This document shows positions 35,283 to 45,296 of a stretch of DNA of 48,993 nt, in pieces. Within the stretch, counting starts at the first letter, position 1. Every line of letters begins with the position of its first letter. A program made the translations under genes and the position numbers. Below the pieces are notes generated by a model. That model worked only from the letters and a program-made list of their open reading frames with translations, made no database searches and was not told the origin of the DNA. The stretch is from Chlamydiales bacterium (GTDB lineage: Bacteria; Chlamydiota; Chlamydiia; Chlamydiales; JARBTQ01), in NCBI GenBank assembly GCA_029240075.1, contig JARBTQ010000019.1:1-48993 (forward strand), written 5' to 3'.

Positions 35283-35985
35283 TTTTATAAAATATCCTTT
35301 TTTAAGTTTTATTTTGTTTAATTTTTTTAGGGGGTATAAATCTATATAAAGCCTCTTAAAATATCTCTAAGATATGCAAGGTACGGACAATTTAACTGTT
35401 TTTTAGCCAAAAAAAGGGTGAACCTAGTTGTGTCAGGTATAAGTATCAATAAGAGAGAGGGGGCATTTGCTAAAAATCAGATAAAACTATCTTAGAATGA
35501 TCCAAATGAATAGGACTTTTACAACAGATGTACGGTTGCTCTCAAAAAGTAGTCTAAAGAAAAGAGCGGCATACTAATTTCATAATATGTATAAGTGCTT
35601 TAAAACTTTTTTTAATTTTTTTGCTTTTTGTATACTATCATAATCGAAATTAAAGTGATCTTCTTTTTTTTAAACCTAAATACTAATATTTTTGTAGTTT
35701 AGGTCTAATAACTTGGAATTTATTTTGAGAAAGACTTACTCGCTCTGTAGTTAAGTCATTTATTTAAGCCAAATAGTTGATTAATGTTAAATGATGAAAA
35801 AAACAATTGAAACTAGGGACTTTCAATCGTATCTATAAGCACTGATTCTCACTAAAAAAAATAACTTATCAATTATAAGCAACTAGGTAGGAAGTAAATT
35901 TATAAGGGCTAGATTTCGTTAAAGAATTAAAGGGTTAACGGGAACCCTTCAATTACAATTTATTCTGCTTTCTTCGGATCTATAA
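35283..35985. other. 703-base non-coding region between F-box genes and mnmE
   Basis: AT-rich, with no recognisable gene or transposase remnant in any frame that I can see. It holds the upstream region of the F-box pair (minus strand) and, at its right end, the mnmE 3' hairpin at 35930-35949. Confidence 0.45.
35930..35949 (-). terminator. Hairpin downstream of mnmE
   Basis: AAGGGTT (35930-35936) pairs with AACCCTT (35943-35949) around a 6-base loop, 36 bases after the mnmE stop. On the minus strand TAATTCTTT follows, a modest T-rich run. Confidence 0.55.
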
Positions 35986-37353
35986 TTATTTTCCAATGCA
36001 AAATTTAGAGAAAATGGATGAAAGTACTTCTTCAGTAATATCCATTCCAATGATTTTACCTAATTCTTTAAGACAGCCACGTATATCTGCTGTAAGGAAC
36101 TCTGGCGAGATCCCTGACTCTAATCCATAGGTTACACGAGTTGCAAATTGAATAGCTTGGGCTATTGCATCTTTATGACGTATATTGGTAATAACAATCT
36201 CTTCTTTAGATGGGTGGCCATGCTTCCATAGAATTTGGTCTATAGCTGCACTTAATTTTTCAAGTCCTTGATACTGCTTAGCGGAAACTTGAACTTGATA
36301 AGGAAAGGCTATAGAGGGGAGTGGATCATGTACCTGGTCAATCTTATTCCAGATGACTAAAGTTTTATGCAGAGGCACCTTATTTAATAGTAACTGGTCT
36401 TCTGCTTCTAATAAACGTGTGACATCAAGTACCAGCAAGATAAGATCTGCTTCTTCCATTGCTTGTTGACTGCGCCGAATGCCTTCTTGCTCAATTTGCT
36501 CTGTAGTTTCTCTTATTCCTGCTGTGTCAATTAATCTAAAATTAAGACCGTTTAATAGTAAGGTGTCTTCAAGCAAATCGCGGGTTGTTCCCGGTACATC
36601 TGTCACAATAGCACGATCTTTACCTAACAGAGCATTCATTAAAGAAGATTTACCAACATTAGGCTTCCCAATCAGGCACAAAGATATACCATTATGGATC
36701 AGTCTTCCTTCATGAAATGTATTTTGAAGGTGCTGCATTTCATTTATAATACCATTAAGTGATTGTTGAATTTCCTCTATGGAGGCAAATTCTAAGCCCT
36801 CCTCTGGGAAATCTACCCAAGCTTCTAAAATTGCAGTGATGTCAAGAAGCTTGTTTTGAATTTCAGAAATGCGACGTGATAATTTTCCTTCTAGCTGGTC
36901 TTCTGCGGCTAGTAAAGCTAATTCGTTTTTAGCACCAATTAACGATTGGACAGCTTCCGCCTGACTAAGGTCGACCTTGCCATTAAAAAAGGCTCGAAAT
37001 GTAAACTCTCCTGGTTGTGCAGGTCTTGCGCCAGCTTGTAAAATAATTTCTAAGACTTTTCTTGAGATAAGGCTTCCGCCGTGACAATGAACTTCTATGG
37101 TGTCTTCTCCTGTATATGATTTAGGGTTCTTCATGTACAATAATAAGACGTTATCTACAAATTTTCCTTCTAAGTCTTTAATTTTACCGTAATGAGCTGT
37201 ATGGCTTTTGTAAGAAGATATATTTCCAGAGTATATTTTCTGTGCAATTGAGATAGAATCTTTGCCTGAGATTCTGATGATAGCAACACCCCCTTCTCCA
37301 GGAGGGGTTGCTATTGCGGCTATAGTATCATTAAGTTGATAGGGTGAGGTCAT
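35986..37353 (-). CDS. mnmE: tRNA modification GTPase MnmE (TrmE/ThdF)
   Basis: MnmE, with MnmG, modifies U34 of certain tRNAs (aminomethyl groups at C5). The N-terminal tetrahydrofolate-binding domain begins DTIAAIATPPGEGGVAIIRI. The G domain shows GKPNVGKSS at about 226-234, DVPGTTRD, DTAGIRE and NKID. The protein ends in FCIGK, the conserved C-(I/L)-GK tail with the catalytic-type cysteine. At 455 residues it has normal length. It is 5 bases downstream of a kinase-like gene, so the two are probably cotranscribed. Confidence 0.95.
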   Translation of the reverse strand: MTSPYQLNDTIAAIATPPGEGGVAIIRISGKDSISIAQKIYSGNISSYKSHTAHYGKIKDLEGKFVDNVLLLYMKNPKSYTGEDTIEVHCHGGSLISRKVLEIILQAGARPAQPGEFTFRAFFNGKVDLSQAEAVQSLIGAKNELALLAAEDQLEGKLSRRISEIQNKLLDITAILEAWVDFPEEGLEFASIEEIQQSLNGIINEMQHLQNTFHEGRLIHNGISLCLIGKPNVGKSSLMNALLGKDRAIVTDVPGTTRDLLEDTLLLNGLNFRLIDTAGIRETTEQIEQEGIRRSQQAMEEADLILLVLDVTRLLEAEDQLLLNKVPLHKTLVIWNKIDQVHDPLPSIAFPYQVQVSAKQYQGLEKLSAAIDQILWKHGHPSKEEIVITNIRHKDAIAQAIQFATRVTYGLESGISPEFLTADIRGCLKELGKIIGMDITEEVLSSIFSKFCIGK

Positions 37354-37358
37354 TCTTT

Positions 37359-38225
37359 TTAAGTCTTAAAAGCCAAAATATTTTTTATGGTTGAGGAAAA
37401 GTCCTTGAGTTTGAGCAGTAAAGATCTTTGATTATAAAATTTTTCTAAGTCTTGAATCCATTCATATACGTTATTATAACGATGCTCTCGAGGTGCCAAT
37501 GCCTTTAATGACATTAATTCTATCTCTTCTGGAATATTTAATCGATAGTGACTTAATGATGGCGTGATCCCTCTACTAATTTCATCGATTTTTACATAGT
37601 TGGATTCATAGGGGACTTGGCCTGTAATCAGTTCGAAAAAAGTAACACCTAAGGAATATATGTCTGTTTTGCGATCAGCTGGGGCCCCACGTAATTGTTC
37701 GGGAGACATATATGGCAAATGTACAATATTTGCGATATTGCGAGATTCAGATTTTAGACGAGGATTTATGTAACCTTCTAAACTAACGTTACCTTTTCGG
37801 TCTACACGAATATGATTAGTCGCTATATCACGGTGAGTTGTACCAGCAGAGTGGATGTAGGCTACCAATTCTAATGTTTTAATGAAGTAATGAGCTAAAT
37901 TGAACCAGTAGTTTGATGTATGAGTTACCTGTTCTAAAACATCAACAAGCAGTGATGAGGGGATCGCTGATTGCGTATAATAAAAATGGTCATTAGGCAA
38001 TATCCCATAATCTAAAGGAGCTACAAGCCCTGGGTGAGTAAATTTCTTAGCTTGTTCCGCTCTTTTCGATAAAGTTTTAAGGGTAGGGCCAGGTCGAACA
38101 GGTATTAAGGTTAAAAAAACATTATTTCCGGTTGCAATTTGGATCGCTTTATAAATTGTATGCAATCCAGATTGATCAATTTTCTTCCCTATTTGATATC
38201 CTTTGACAACAATCTGTTGGCTCAT
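37359..38225 (-). CDS. Protein kinase-like protein lacking key catalytic residues (pseudokinase)
   Basis: This 288-residue protein has the Ser/Thr kinase fold: helix and loop signatures such as HSAGTTHRDIATNHI (126-139), PYMSPEQLRG (171-180, the APE region) and DIYSLGVTFFELITGQVPYE (188-207). Catalytic residues are missing, however. The VAIK lysine position is Thr39 (VFLT), the HRD loop at 131-133 lacks the usual Lys (Ala135) and Asn (His138), and the DFG motif reads EGY (150-152). The glycine loop is also poor. It most likely binds partners or ligands without phosphotransfer. No membrane segment is seen. It is cotranscribed with mnmE. Active chlamydial kinases such as Pkn1 and PknD keep these residues, as far as I recall. 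Confidence 0.8.
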   Translation of the reverse strand: MSQQIVVKGYQIGKKIDQSGLHTIYKAIQIATGNNVFLTLIPVRPGPTLKTLSKRAEQAKKFTHPGLVAPLDYGILPNDHFYYTQSAIPSSLLVDVLEQVTHTSNYWFNLAHYFIKTLELVAYIHSAGTTHRDIATNHIRVDRKGNVSLEGYINPRLKSESRNIANIVHLPYMSPEQLRGAPADRKTDIYSLGVTFFELITGQVPYESNYVKIDEISRGITPSLSHYRLNIPEEIELMSLKALAPREHRYNNVYEWIQDLEKFYNQRSLLLKLKDFSSTIKNILAFKT

Positions 38226-38387
38226 TTAATTTTGATCCTTATAATTAGAGTCGTGGAAATATGTCGTTCTAATAAAATCCCTTGTTTTCTGAGGGATATT
38301 TAAAATAGTAAAATTTTAGATGGTAATTTTCCTTTTAATCTTCTGCTAATTTTTTTTAAATAAAACAATTCCTGCAAAGAGAGTTAT

Positions 38388-38810
38388 ATGCGCAAATCCT
38401 TGGTGACAAAGCTGATATTTATTTCGAACATTACAAGTGGAATTTTTTTACAGAGTACTGTCTTTAGTGTGCATCCAACATCTGTATCTACTTCTAAAAC
38501 TACTGTAATGAAAGACTTATCAGATCAGCAAGCTATATTAGCTTTGGATCATCTGATTGCGATAACGCAAAGTAATTTGGAACTCCAACAGAATTTAAGA
38601 AGAGATATTGAAACTTATCTTCAAGTTAAGGCAAAGTTTTTTGCAAAAAGCCAAGATCAAGAGTTAAGTGAATCCATTGTAACTGCGGCGGCAACTGTAT
38701 GGCGAACTATTCAAACTAAACAATTAGCTTCTATTTTTCCATCTGAATTTATTGAAGAAATTAGTTTGTTTGCTCAGTTAAATAATAATCAAGGGCTTTC
38801 CAGGCCTTAA
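38388..38810 (+). CDS. Small predicted exported protein, unknown function
   Basis: This 140-residue protein starts with a probable signal peptide (MRKSLVTKLIFISN then a hydrophobic stretch to about residue 28). The rest is helical and rich in Gln, with LQQNLRRDIETYLQVK and TVWRTIQTKQLASIFPSEF. I do not recognise a family. It is upstream of psd by about 40 bases in the same direction and may share its mRNA. The start has GAGAG 6-10 bases before the ATG. Confidence 0.6.
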   Translation: MRKSLVTKLIFISNITSGIFLQSTVFSVHPTSVSTSKTTVMKDLSDQQAILALDHLIAITQSNLELQQNLRRDIETYLQVKAKFFAKSQDQELSESIVTAAATVWRTIQTKQLASIFPSEFIEEISLFAQLNNNQGLSRP

Positions 38811-38853
38811 GTAATAAGAAATATATACTATCCTTTTAAAAGCATAAAAATTC

Positions 38854-39780
38854 ATGAAAGACCTTTATTCCCTAAAATTTATTGATAGAAAGTCACAAAG
38901 CATAGAAGAAGAACTTATCTATGGACGAGAAGCTATTACTTTTTTCTATGGATCAGCTTGGTTAAGCCGCACTATAGGTAGAATGCTTATGTATGCTATT
39001 AGTCAGTTTTTCTTTTTTTCAGTTCTATATGGCTGGTTACAGAAGACAAGCTTTAGCAAGCGGAAAATCAAACCTTTTATAAAAAAATTTGGAATAGATT
39101 CTTCTGAATTTTTAGAACCCTTAACATCGTTCAATTCTTTTAATGACTTCTTCATTCGTAAGCTCAAGCCTGAGGCTAGGCCGATAACAGCAGGGGCAGG
39201 AATAGCTGTCATTCCTGCAGATGGAAGGTATAGTATTTATCCTGAGCTACATACAGTAGAAGATATTGTAGTAAAAGGATTGTCTTTAAACTTAGCTGAA
39301 CTTATCGGAGACAAGCAATTAGCGAAGAGGTATGCGGAAGGAAGCATGGTGATCGCTCGTTTGTGTCCAACAGACTATCATAGATATCATTTCCCTATAG
39401 AATGTATTCCAAGTGCGCCTCAATTGATCAATGGACATTTATATTCAGTAAATCCTTTGGCGCTCAAGCACAATGCAAAAATTTTTATGCAAAATAAACG
39501 GGTTATTTCCCGCTGTAAATCTGAATTATTTGGGACCTTCTTAATGATTGAAGTGGGTGCAACAAGCGTAGGGAGTATATGTCATACTTATAAGCCTCAC
39601 CAAGTCAACCACAAAGGTGACGAAAAGGGTTATTTTGAATTTGGCGGCTCTAGCCTTATCCTTATTTTTGAACCAAAGGTGATCCAATTTGAACCCGATT
39701 TATTAGAATTATCGCGTAGTGGATTAGAGATTCGTTGCTTAATGGGTCAGCCTTTGGGAAAATCAGTTCATTTACATTAA
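38854..39780 (+). CDS. psd: Phosphatidylserine decarboxylase proenzyme
   Basis: Psd turns phosphatidylserine into phosphatidylethanolamine at the inner membrane. The proenzyme cuts itself at a Gly-Ser bond to create a pyruvoyl group: here FGGSS gives cleavage between Gly265 and Ser266 (LGST in E. coli). The catalytic block around CPTDYHRYHFPIEC near 170-183 and the NSFNDFFIRKLKPEARPI segment near 94-111 are conserved. At 308 residues it has the size of the chlamydial family. It lies 23 bases before secA, matching the chlamydial psd-secA neighbourhood as I recall it (CT699-CT701 region). Confidence 0.93.
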   Translation: MKDLYSLKFIDRKSQSIEEELIYGREAITFFYGSAWLSRTIGRMLMYAISQFFFFSVLYGWLQKTSFSKRKIKPFIKKFGIDSSEFLEPLTSFNSFNDFFIRKLKPEARPITAGAGIAVIPADGRYSIYPELHTVEDIVVKGLSLNLAELIGDKQLAKRYAEGSMVIARLCPTDYHRYHFPIECIPSAPQLINGHLYSVNPLALKHNAKIFMQNKRVISRCKSELFGTFLMIEVGATSVGSICHTYKPHQVNHKGDEKGYFEFGGSSLILIFEPKVIQFEPDLLELSRSGLEIRCLMGQPLGKSVHLH

Positions 39781-39803
39781 CAATATAAAAATAGATTTCT
39801 TAT

Positions 39804-42800
39804 ATGTTTGATTGGATTAAGAAGATTTTTGGAACGGCACAAAGCCGCCAATTAAAAAAATACTGGAAGATTGTTGGTCAAGTGAACGTAGCTGATAAAG
39901 AGCTTCAAGATCTTCCAGATGAACAATTACGCGCAAAAACAGAAGAATTCCGAGCCCGCTACCAGAAAGGGGAAAGCTTAAATCAATTATTGCCAGAAGC
40001 CTATGCAGTCGTAAAAAACGTATGCCGTAGACTTCGGGGTACAGAAGTTCATGTATCTGGTTACAGTCAAAGATGGGATATGGTTCCCTATGATGTTCAA
40101 GTTTTGGGTGCAATAGGATTGCATTATGGATTTATTGCAGAAATGCAGACGGGGGAAGGGAAAACTCTAACGGCTTCTATGCCCCTTTACCTAAATGCTA
40201 TTTCAGGAAAACCTGTTCATTTGGTGACAGTTAATGACTATTTAGTGCAAAGGGATTGCGATTGGATTGGAGCTATATTCCGTTGGTTAGGTCTAACAAC
40301 AGGGGCTCTGACAACAAATGCCTTTCCTGAACAACGTAAAGCTATTTATAATTGTGATATTGTTTATGGAACAGCTTCAGAATTTGGTTTTGACTATTTG
40401 CGAGATCACTCTTCTGCTATGCGTAAAGAAGATCAAGTGCAGAGAGGATACTACTTTGCTATAGTGGATGAGATCGATTCAATTTTAATCGATGAAGCAC
40501 GAACACCACTTATCATCTCTGGACCAGTGCCTGTCAGTAGACAAATGTACGATGAGCTAAAGGATGGTGTTGCCTCTCTAGTCATCAAACAGCGTGATTT
40601 TTGTAATAAGTTGGCTACAGACGCGAAAAAAGTTTTAGAACAGGTCGATAATGCTCGGAAGGAAGATAAAGTTTCCAAAGAATTAGCCGCACAAGAAAAC
40701 GAAGCTTATCGCCGACTTTGGTTGGTTAGTAAAGGAACTCCTCGTAACCGAATCTTAAAGCGTGTTTTAGAAGATCCAGACACTCGTGAGCGTATTGAAA
40801 GATGGGATATTTATTATTATGCTGAACAAAATAAGGAAGAAAAAGCAAAAGCTTTAGCTGAACTATATATCATCGTAGACGAAAAAGCAAATGAGTATGA
40901 ATTAACAGATAAGGGTATCTCTACTTGGATTGATTTTTACGATGAATCTTTCAATGCAGCAGAAGACTTTATCATGCTCGATTTAGGTGCAGAGTATGCG
41001 GCCGTTGACCATGATAAATTGTTGTCTGAACAGGATAAATTAGAACGTAAGATTGCTTTAAGAGAAGAGGATGCAAAACGTAAAGAGCGGGCCCACAATT
41101 TAAGACAACTGTTCCGAGCTCATTTATTAATGGAGAAGGACGTTGATTACATTGTTCAAGAGCACAAAGTTGTAATTGTAGATGAAAATACAGGACGTCC
41201 TCAGCCGGGGCGACGTTATTCAGACGGATTGCATCAAGCGATTGAAGCAAAAGAAGCTGTGCCTATTCAAAGAGAAACACAAACTTATGCTACAGTTACT
41301 TTGCAAAATTATTTCCGTATGTATGAAAAATTGGCTGGAATGAGTGGTACAGCTATTACAGAAGCTAAAGAATTAAAAGAGATTTATAAATTAGATGTAT
41401 TAGTTATTCCTACTCATCGCCCTTGTCTTCGTATTGATCACCATAATGAAGTTTACATGACAGAGCGAGAAAAATATGCCGCAATTCTAAAGGATATTAA
41501 AAATGTCCATGAACAAGGGCGTCCTATCTTGGTAGGAACAGAATCTGTCGAGGTATCAGAGAAGATTTCCCGTATTTTAAAACAAAATCAGGTTCCACAC
41601 CAAGTTTTAAATGCAAAGCATCATGAACAGGAAGCTGAAATTGTGGCCCACGCAGGAACACGGGGAGCTATTACCATTTCAACAAATATGGCGGGGCGAG
41701 GTACAGATATTAAGCTAGCTCCTGGAATAGCTGAATTAGGGGGCTTGTATGTTTTAGGAACTACTCGCCATCAATCCCGTCGTATTGATCGACAATTGGG
41801 GGGGCGTTGTGCACGTTTAGGGGATCCTGGAAGTTCTAAATTTTATCTTTCATTTGAAGATAATTTATTACGTCTTTTTATATCGCCGCGTTTAACTACG
41901 ATGCTCAAGAAGTGGAGACCACCAGAAGGGGAAGCAATCACTGACTCTAAATTATTAGATCGTGCCATAGAAACTGCACAGAAAAGGATTGAGCAACGTA
42001 ATTATATGTCACGTAAGCATACATTAGAGTATGACAATGTAATGAACAAACAACGTCAGGAGGTCTATAAATTCCGTGATGAAATTTTGTGGACAGATAA
42101 CTTGCAGGAACTTGTTAAAGAACTAGTTGAAATAACTTGTACAACTATAGCAACTCAATTTTTTAGTTCTCGTAGTTCAGATAATGGATGGCAACCGGAG
42201 GCTTACCGTCAGTGGCTAATGGCTCATTTCCCTGTCTTCTTTGAAGAAGGATGTTTTGATGATGATCGCCTTGAAATTGAACAGATTGAGCTAATGGCTA
42301 GTGATAAAGTTTTACAAGCTTTCCATGATAAAGTGGAGGCAGAGCAGACAAAAGCCTTAAAAATTTACGGAAATAATCAAGAGTTTGCTGTTCAAGCAGT
42401 GAGCGATGCTTTGCGCCATCTATTGTTAAACAAGATAGATAGTCTATGGCAAGAGCACCTATTATTGATGGATTATCTACGTTCTGAAATTCACGTACGT
42501 ACAATAGGACAAAAGGATCCCTTGCTTGAGTTCAAACATGAGTCATTTAAACTCTTTGATCGCTTCAATTTAGAGTTGCGTACAGAAACAGTTCAGGAGT
42601 TGTTTAAATCAGAATTGATTCAAGACCAGCTACCATGGATGTCTGGAATATTTCAACCTATGAATTTTCATATGGACCGCAGCTTTGCTTTCAATCTTAT
42701 GCCTATAGATGAAGACGAGGATGATGAAGAAGAGGAGGAGATTCAACAGAAGTTGATGCAAAGCAGCGCTGGAAAAATTGTTTCTTTGCCAGAAGAAGAG

Positions 42801-42911
42801 GTTATGGCTGAAGCTGATAAAGGCAGTAAACGCAATGACCCATGTACTTGTGGTAGTGGAAAAAAATACAAAAAATGTTGTGGTAAAACCGAAGTTGGAA
42901 ATAGGGATTGA
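39804..42911 (+). CDS. secA: Preprotein translocase ATPase SecA
   Basis: SecA drives proteins through SecYEG. Walker A is TGEGKT (116-121, following MQ), Walker B is in AIVDEIDSILIDEARTPLIIS near 220, and the preprotein-crosslinking and helicase-2 domains follow with AGRGTDIKL. The tail holds an acidic linker (EDEDDEEEEE) and a zinc-binding CTCGSGKKYKKCCG that would bind SecB or lipids. At 1035 residues it is longer than E. coli SecA (901), mostly from insertions between 250 and 430. It is likely translated with murI (6 bases apart). Confidence 0.96.
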   Translation: MFDWIKKIFGTAQSRQLKKYWKIVGQVNVADKELQDLPDEQLRAKTEEFRARYQKGESLNQLLPEAYAVVKNVCRRLRGTEVHVSGYSQRWDMVPYDVQVLGAIGLHYGFIAEMQTGEGKTLTASMPLYLNAISGKPVHLVTVNDYLVQRDCDWIGAIFRWLGLTTGALTTNAFPEQRKAIYNCDIVYGTASEFGFDYLRDHSSAMRKEDQVQRGYYFAIVDEIDSILIDEARTPLIISGPVPVSRQMYDELKDGVASLVIKQRDFCNKLATDAKKVLEQVDNARKEDKVSKELAAQENEAYRRLWLVSKGTPRNRILKRVLEDPDTRERIERWDIYYYAEQNKEEKAKALAELYIIVDEKANEYELTDKGISTWIDFYDESFNAAEDFIMLDLGAEYAAVDHDKLLSEQDKLERKIALREEDAKRKERAHNLRQLFRAHLLMEKDVDYIVQEHKVVIVDENTGRPQPGRRYSDGLHQAIEAKEAVPIQRETQTYATVTLQNYFRMYEKLAGMSGTAITEAKELKEIYKLDVLVIPTHRPCLRIDHHNEVYMTEREKYAAILKDIKNVHEQGRPILVGTESVEVSEKISRILKQNQVPHQVLNAKHHEQEAEIVAHAGTRGAITISTNMAGRGTDIKLAPGIAELGGLYVLGTTRHQSRRIDRQLGGRCARLGDPGSSKFYLSFEDNLLRLFISPRLTTMLKKWRPPEGEAITDSKLLDRAIETAQKRIEQRNYMSRKHTLEYDNVMNKQRQEVYKFRDEILWTDNLQELVKELVEITCTTIATQFFSSRSSDNGWQPEAYRQWLMAHFPVFFEEGCFDDDRLEIEQIELMASDKVLQAFHDKVEAEQTKALKIYGNNQEFAVQAVSDALRHLLLNKIDSLWQEHLLLMDYLRSEIHVRTIGQKDPLLEFKHESFKLFDRFNLELRTETVQELFKSELIQDQLPWMSGIFQPMNFHMDRSFAFNLMPIDEDEDDEEEEEIQQKLMQSSAGKIVSLPEEEVMAEADKGSKRNDPCTCGSGKKYKKCCGKTEVGNRD

Positions 42912-42917
42912 TCCATT

Positions 42918-43724
42918 ATGGACAATGCTATAGGAATTTTTGATTCAGGTCTAGGAGGGCTTACAGTAATGAAGGCCCTCATGCAACTATTGCCAAATGA
43001 AAAGCTAATCTATTTTGGAGATACAGCTAGAGTTCCTTATGGTAATAAAAGTTTACAAACTATTTGGCACTATTCAGTAGAAAATACTCTTTTTTTGCTT
43101 CAGAAAAAAGTAAAGATGATTGTAATTGCCTGCAATACAGCTTCTGTTGCGGCGGGAGAGCAGCTATCTACCTTTTTTAAGGTGCCCGTTATTGACGTGA
43201 TCAAGCCAAATATATCTTACTTAGCTCAAGTAAATATAGGGAAAAAAATTGGTGTAATTGGTACAAAGGGAACCATTCGCTCAGGAATTTATGAAAAGTT
43301 TATCAAGCAACAGATTCCTGGTGCTGAGGTTATTTCTGCGGCTTGTCCCCTTTTTGTGCCTCTAATAGAAGAGGGTTTTATCGACAAGCCTTATGCCGAA
43401 GCTATTATTTATGATGAGCTAAAGCCTTTGATCGATGCGCAAGTAGATACTCTGCTTTTAGCCTGCACACACTACCCCCTTATAAAAGGGACGATTCAAA
43501 AAATTATGGGAGCAGCTGTCCAAGTAATAGATTGTACAACGGGTTGTGCCTTAGCTGTTGAGAATATTTTATTAAGTAATCATATGCAATGTCAACCACT
43601 TGATAAACCGCATAATAACTATGAATTTTTCGTGTCCGATGATCCTCAGAAATTTCAAGAAATGGGGCAAATGTTCTTAGGATCGATCATTCCTAGTGTA
43701 GAATGTGTAAAAAAGCCCTTCTAA
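42918..43724 (+). CDS. murI: Glutamate racemase MurI
   Basis: MurI makes D-glutamate for peptidoglycan precursors. The two catalytic cysteines are Cys72 in ACNTASV and Cys183 in ACTHYPL; the start IGIFDSGLGGLTVMKAL and the YFGDTARVPYG block are also conserved. At 268 residues it has the usual length. It follows secA by 6 bases. Chlamydiaceae lack murI, as I recall, so its presence fits an environmental chlamydia with a fuller peptidoglycan pathway. Confidence 0.95.
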   Translation: MDNAIGIFDSGLGGLTVMKALMQLLPNEKLIYFGDTARVPYGNKSLQTIWHYSVENTLFLLQKKVKMIVIACNTASVAAGEQLSTFFKVPVIDVIKPNISYLAQVNIGKKIGVIGTKGTIRSGIYEKFIKQQIPGAEVISAACPLFVPLIEEGFIDKPYAEAIIYDELKPLIDAQVDTLLLACTHYPLIKGTIQKIMGAAVQVIDCTTGCALAVENILLSNHMQCQPLDKPHNNYEFFVSDDPQKFQEMGQMFLGSIIPSVECVKKPF

Positions 43725-43765
43725 TTAAATACAGCATATTAAAGTAGATTTAGGAAATTACAAGA

Positions 43766-45211
43766 ATGAGTGCATTTACTCTTTTGAATGGAAAAGCTAT
43801 TCAATTATTTAATACAGAAACACGCAAAAAAGAGATCCTTCAGCCATTGCAAGATGGATTTGTAACGCTTTATACTTGTGGTCCTACAGTGTATGATTTT
43901 GCACACATAGGAAACTTCAGAGCTTATGTCTTTGAAGACTTGTTGAAGAGAGCTTTGGAATTTTTCGGATTGCAAGTTAAACATGTTATGAACTTAACAG
44001 ATGTTGATGATAAAACCATTCGTGGAGCTCTGAAAGAGGGAATTAGCTTGAATGCTTATACCTCACGCTATGTTCAAGCATTTTTTGAAGATATTAAGAG
44101 TCTTAATTTAAAGCCCGCTAATCACTATCCTCCTGCGACAGAGTATATTCCTTCAATGATTCGTATGATCGAATCGTTGCTGGAAAAGAAGCATGCTTAC
44201 AAAGGGCAAGATGGTAGTATCTATTACGCGATTAAATCTTGTCCTTGCTATGGAAAGTTATCCCATCTTAGGTTGGACGAGTTACAAGCTGGAGCTTCTG
44301 AAAGAGTGTTAGCAGACGAATACGATAAGGAGCATGCATCAGATTTTGTATTATGGAAAGCTCTCGATCAAGAGAGGGATGGCTATATTTTTTGGGAGAG
44401 TCCGTTTGGCCCAGGAAGACCTGGTTGGCACTTAGAATGCTCTGCAATGGCTATAGATTTGTTGGGAGAAACAGTAGATATTCATGTGGGAGGAATTGAT
44501 AATATGTTTCCCCATCATGAAAATGAAATTGCTCAATCAGAAGCTCATACAGGGCAAACTTTTGTACGACATTGGATGCATTGCGAGCACTTACTGGTCA
44601 ATAACCATAAAATGTCTAAAAGTTTAGGTAACTTCTATACATTACGAGATTTGCTATCTAAAGGTTATAGTGGTTTACAGGTTCGCTATTTCTTGCTGCA
44701 AGGGCACTATAAAACTCAGCTTAATTTTACTTTTGAGGGATTAGACGCTGCAAAATCTTCGCTACAACGTTTGCATGACTTCATCTGGCGACTAGAGCAA
44801 ATTCAGCCGCTAACTCAATTTAATTTGTCAGATAATAGCCTAGATGATCTGATCAATAATTCTCGGACTAAATTTGCCGAAGCCCTTGCTGACGATCTCA
44901 ATATTTCAGTCTCCTTAGCAGTATTATTTGATTTTGTAAGAGAGGTTAATAGTAAAATAGATAGCTCTACGGTAGGTCACCTAGAAGCGCAAAAAATATT
45001 GAATTATTTGCATAAACTTGATGAAGTTTTAGGTTTTCTTTTTGTTCCCGTTCAAGAGATCCCTTCAGAGATTTTACAGGCAGTAGAGCGGCGTCAGCAG
45101 GCACGCATCGCAAAGGATTGGAAGCTTGCTGATGAATTGCGACAATGGGTAATTGCGCAAGGGTATACTATTGAAGATTCTGCTCAAGGTCAGAGGGTAA
45201 AGAAAGCATAA
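43766..45211 (+). CDS. cysS: Cysteinyl-tRNA synthetase
   Basis: CysS charges tRNA-Cys. Class I features are visible: HIGN at 47-50 (HIGH motif) in TVYDFAHIGNFRAY, the zinc ligand Cys38 in YTCGPTVYD, the zinc-binding WHLECSAMA and HHENEIAQSEA blocks, and KMSKS at 282-286. At 481 residues it has normal length. It follows murI by about 40 bases in the same direction. A hairpin lies between this gene and the convergent ankyrin gene. Confidence 0.96.
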   Translation: MSAFTLLNGKAIQLFNTETRKKEILQPLQDGFVTLYTCGPTVYDFAHIGNFRAYVFEDLLKRALEFFGLQVKHVMNLTDVDDKTIRGALKEGISLNAYTSRYVQAFFEDIKSLNLKPANHYPPATEYIPSMIRMIESLLEKKHAYKGQDGSIYYAIKSCPCYGKLSHLRLDELQAGASERVLADEYDKEHASDFVLWKALDQERDGYIFWESPFGPGRPGWHLECSAMAIDLLGETVDIHVGGIDNMFPHHENEIAQSEAHTGQTFVRHWMHCEHLLVNNHKMSKSLGNFYTLRDLLSKGYSGLQVRYFLLQGHYKTQLNFTFEGLDAAKSSLQRLHDFIWRLEQIQPLTQFNLSDNSLDDLINNSRTKFAEALADDLNISVSLAVLFDFVREVNSKIDSSTVGHLEAQKILNYLHKLDEVLGFLFVPVQEIPSEILQAVERRQQARIAKDWKLADELRQWVIAQGYTIEDSAQGQRVKKA

Positions 45212-45234
45212 AACCTATTTTTTTATTGATTCGA

Positions 45235-45262
45235 CTTGCCTATCATAACCTTGGTAGGCAAG
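45235..45262. other. Inverted repeat between cysS and the ankyrin gene
   Basis: CTTGCCTA (45235-45242) pairs with TAGGCAAG (45255-45262). It stands between convergent genes but has no T tract directly downstream on either strand, so it is not a classical terminator; it could stop transcription weakly or stabilise the mRNA ends. Confidence 0.4.
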
Positions 45263-45296
45263 CCAAATAAAAAAATATTCTCAAAAAAAACTATTT

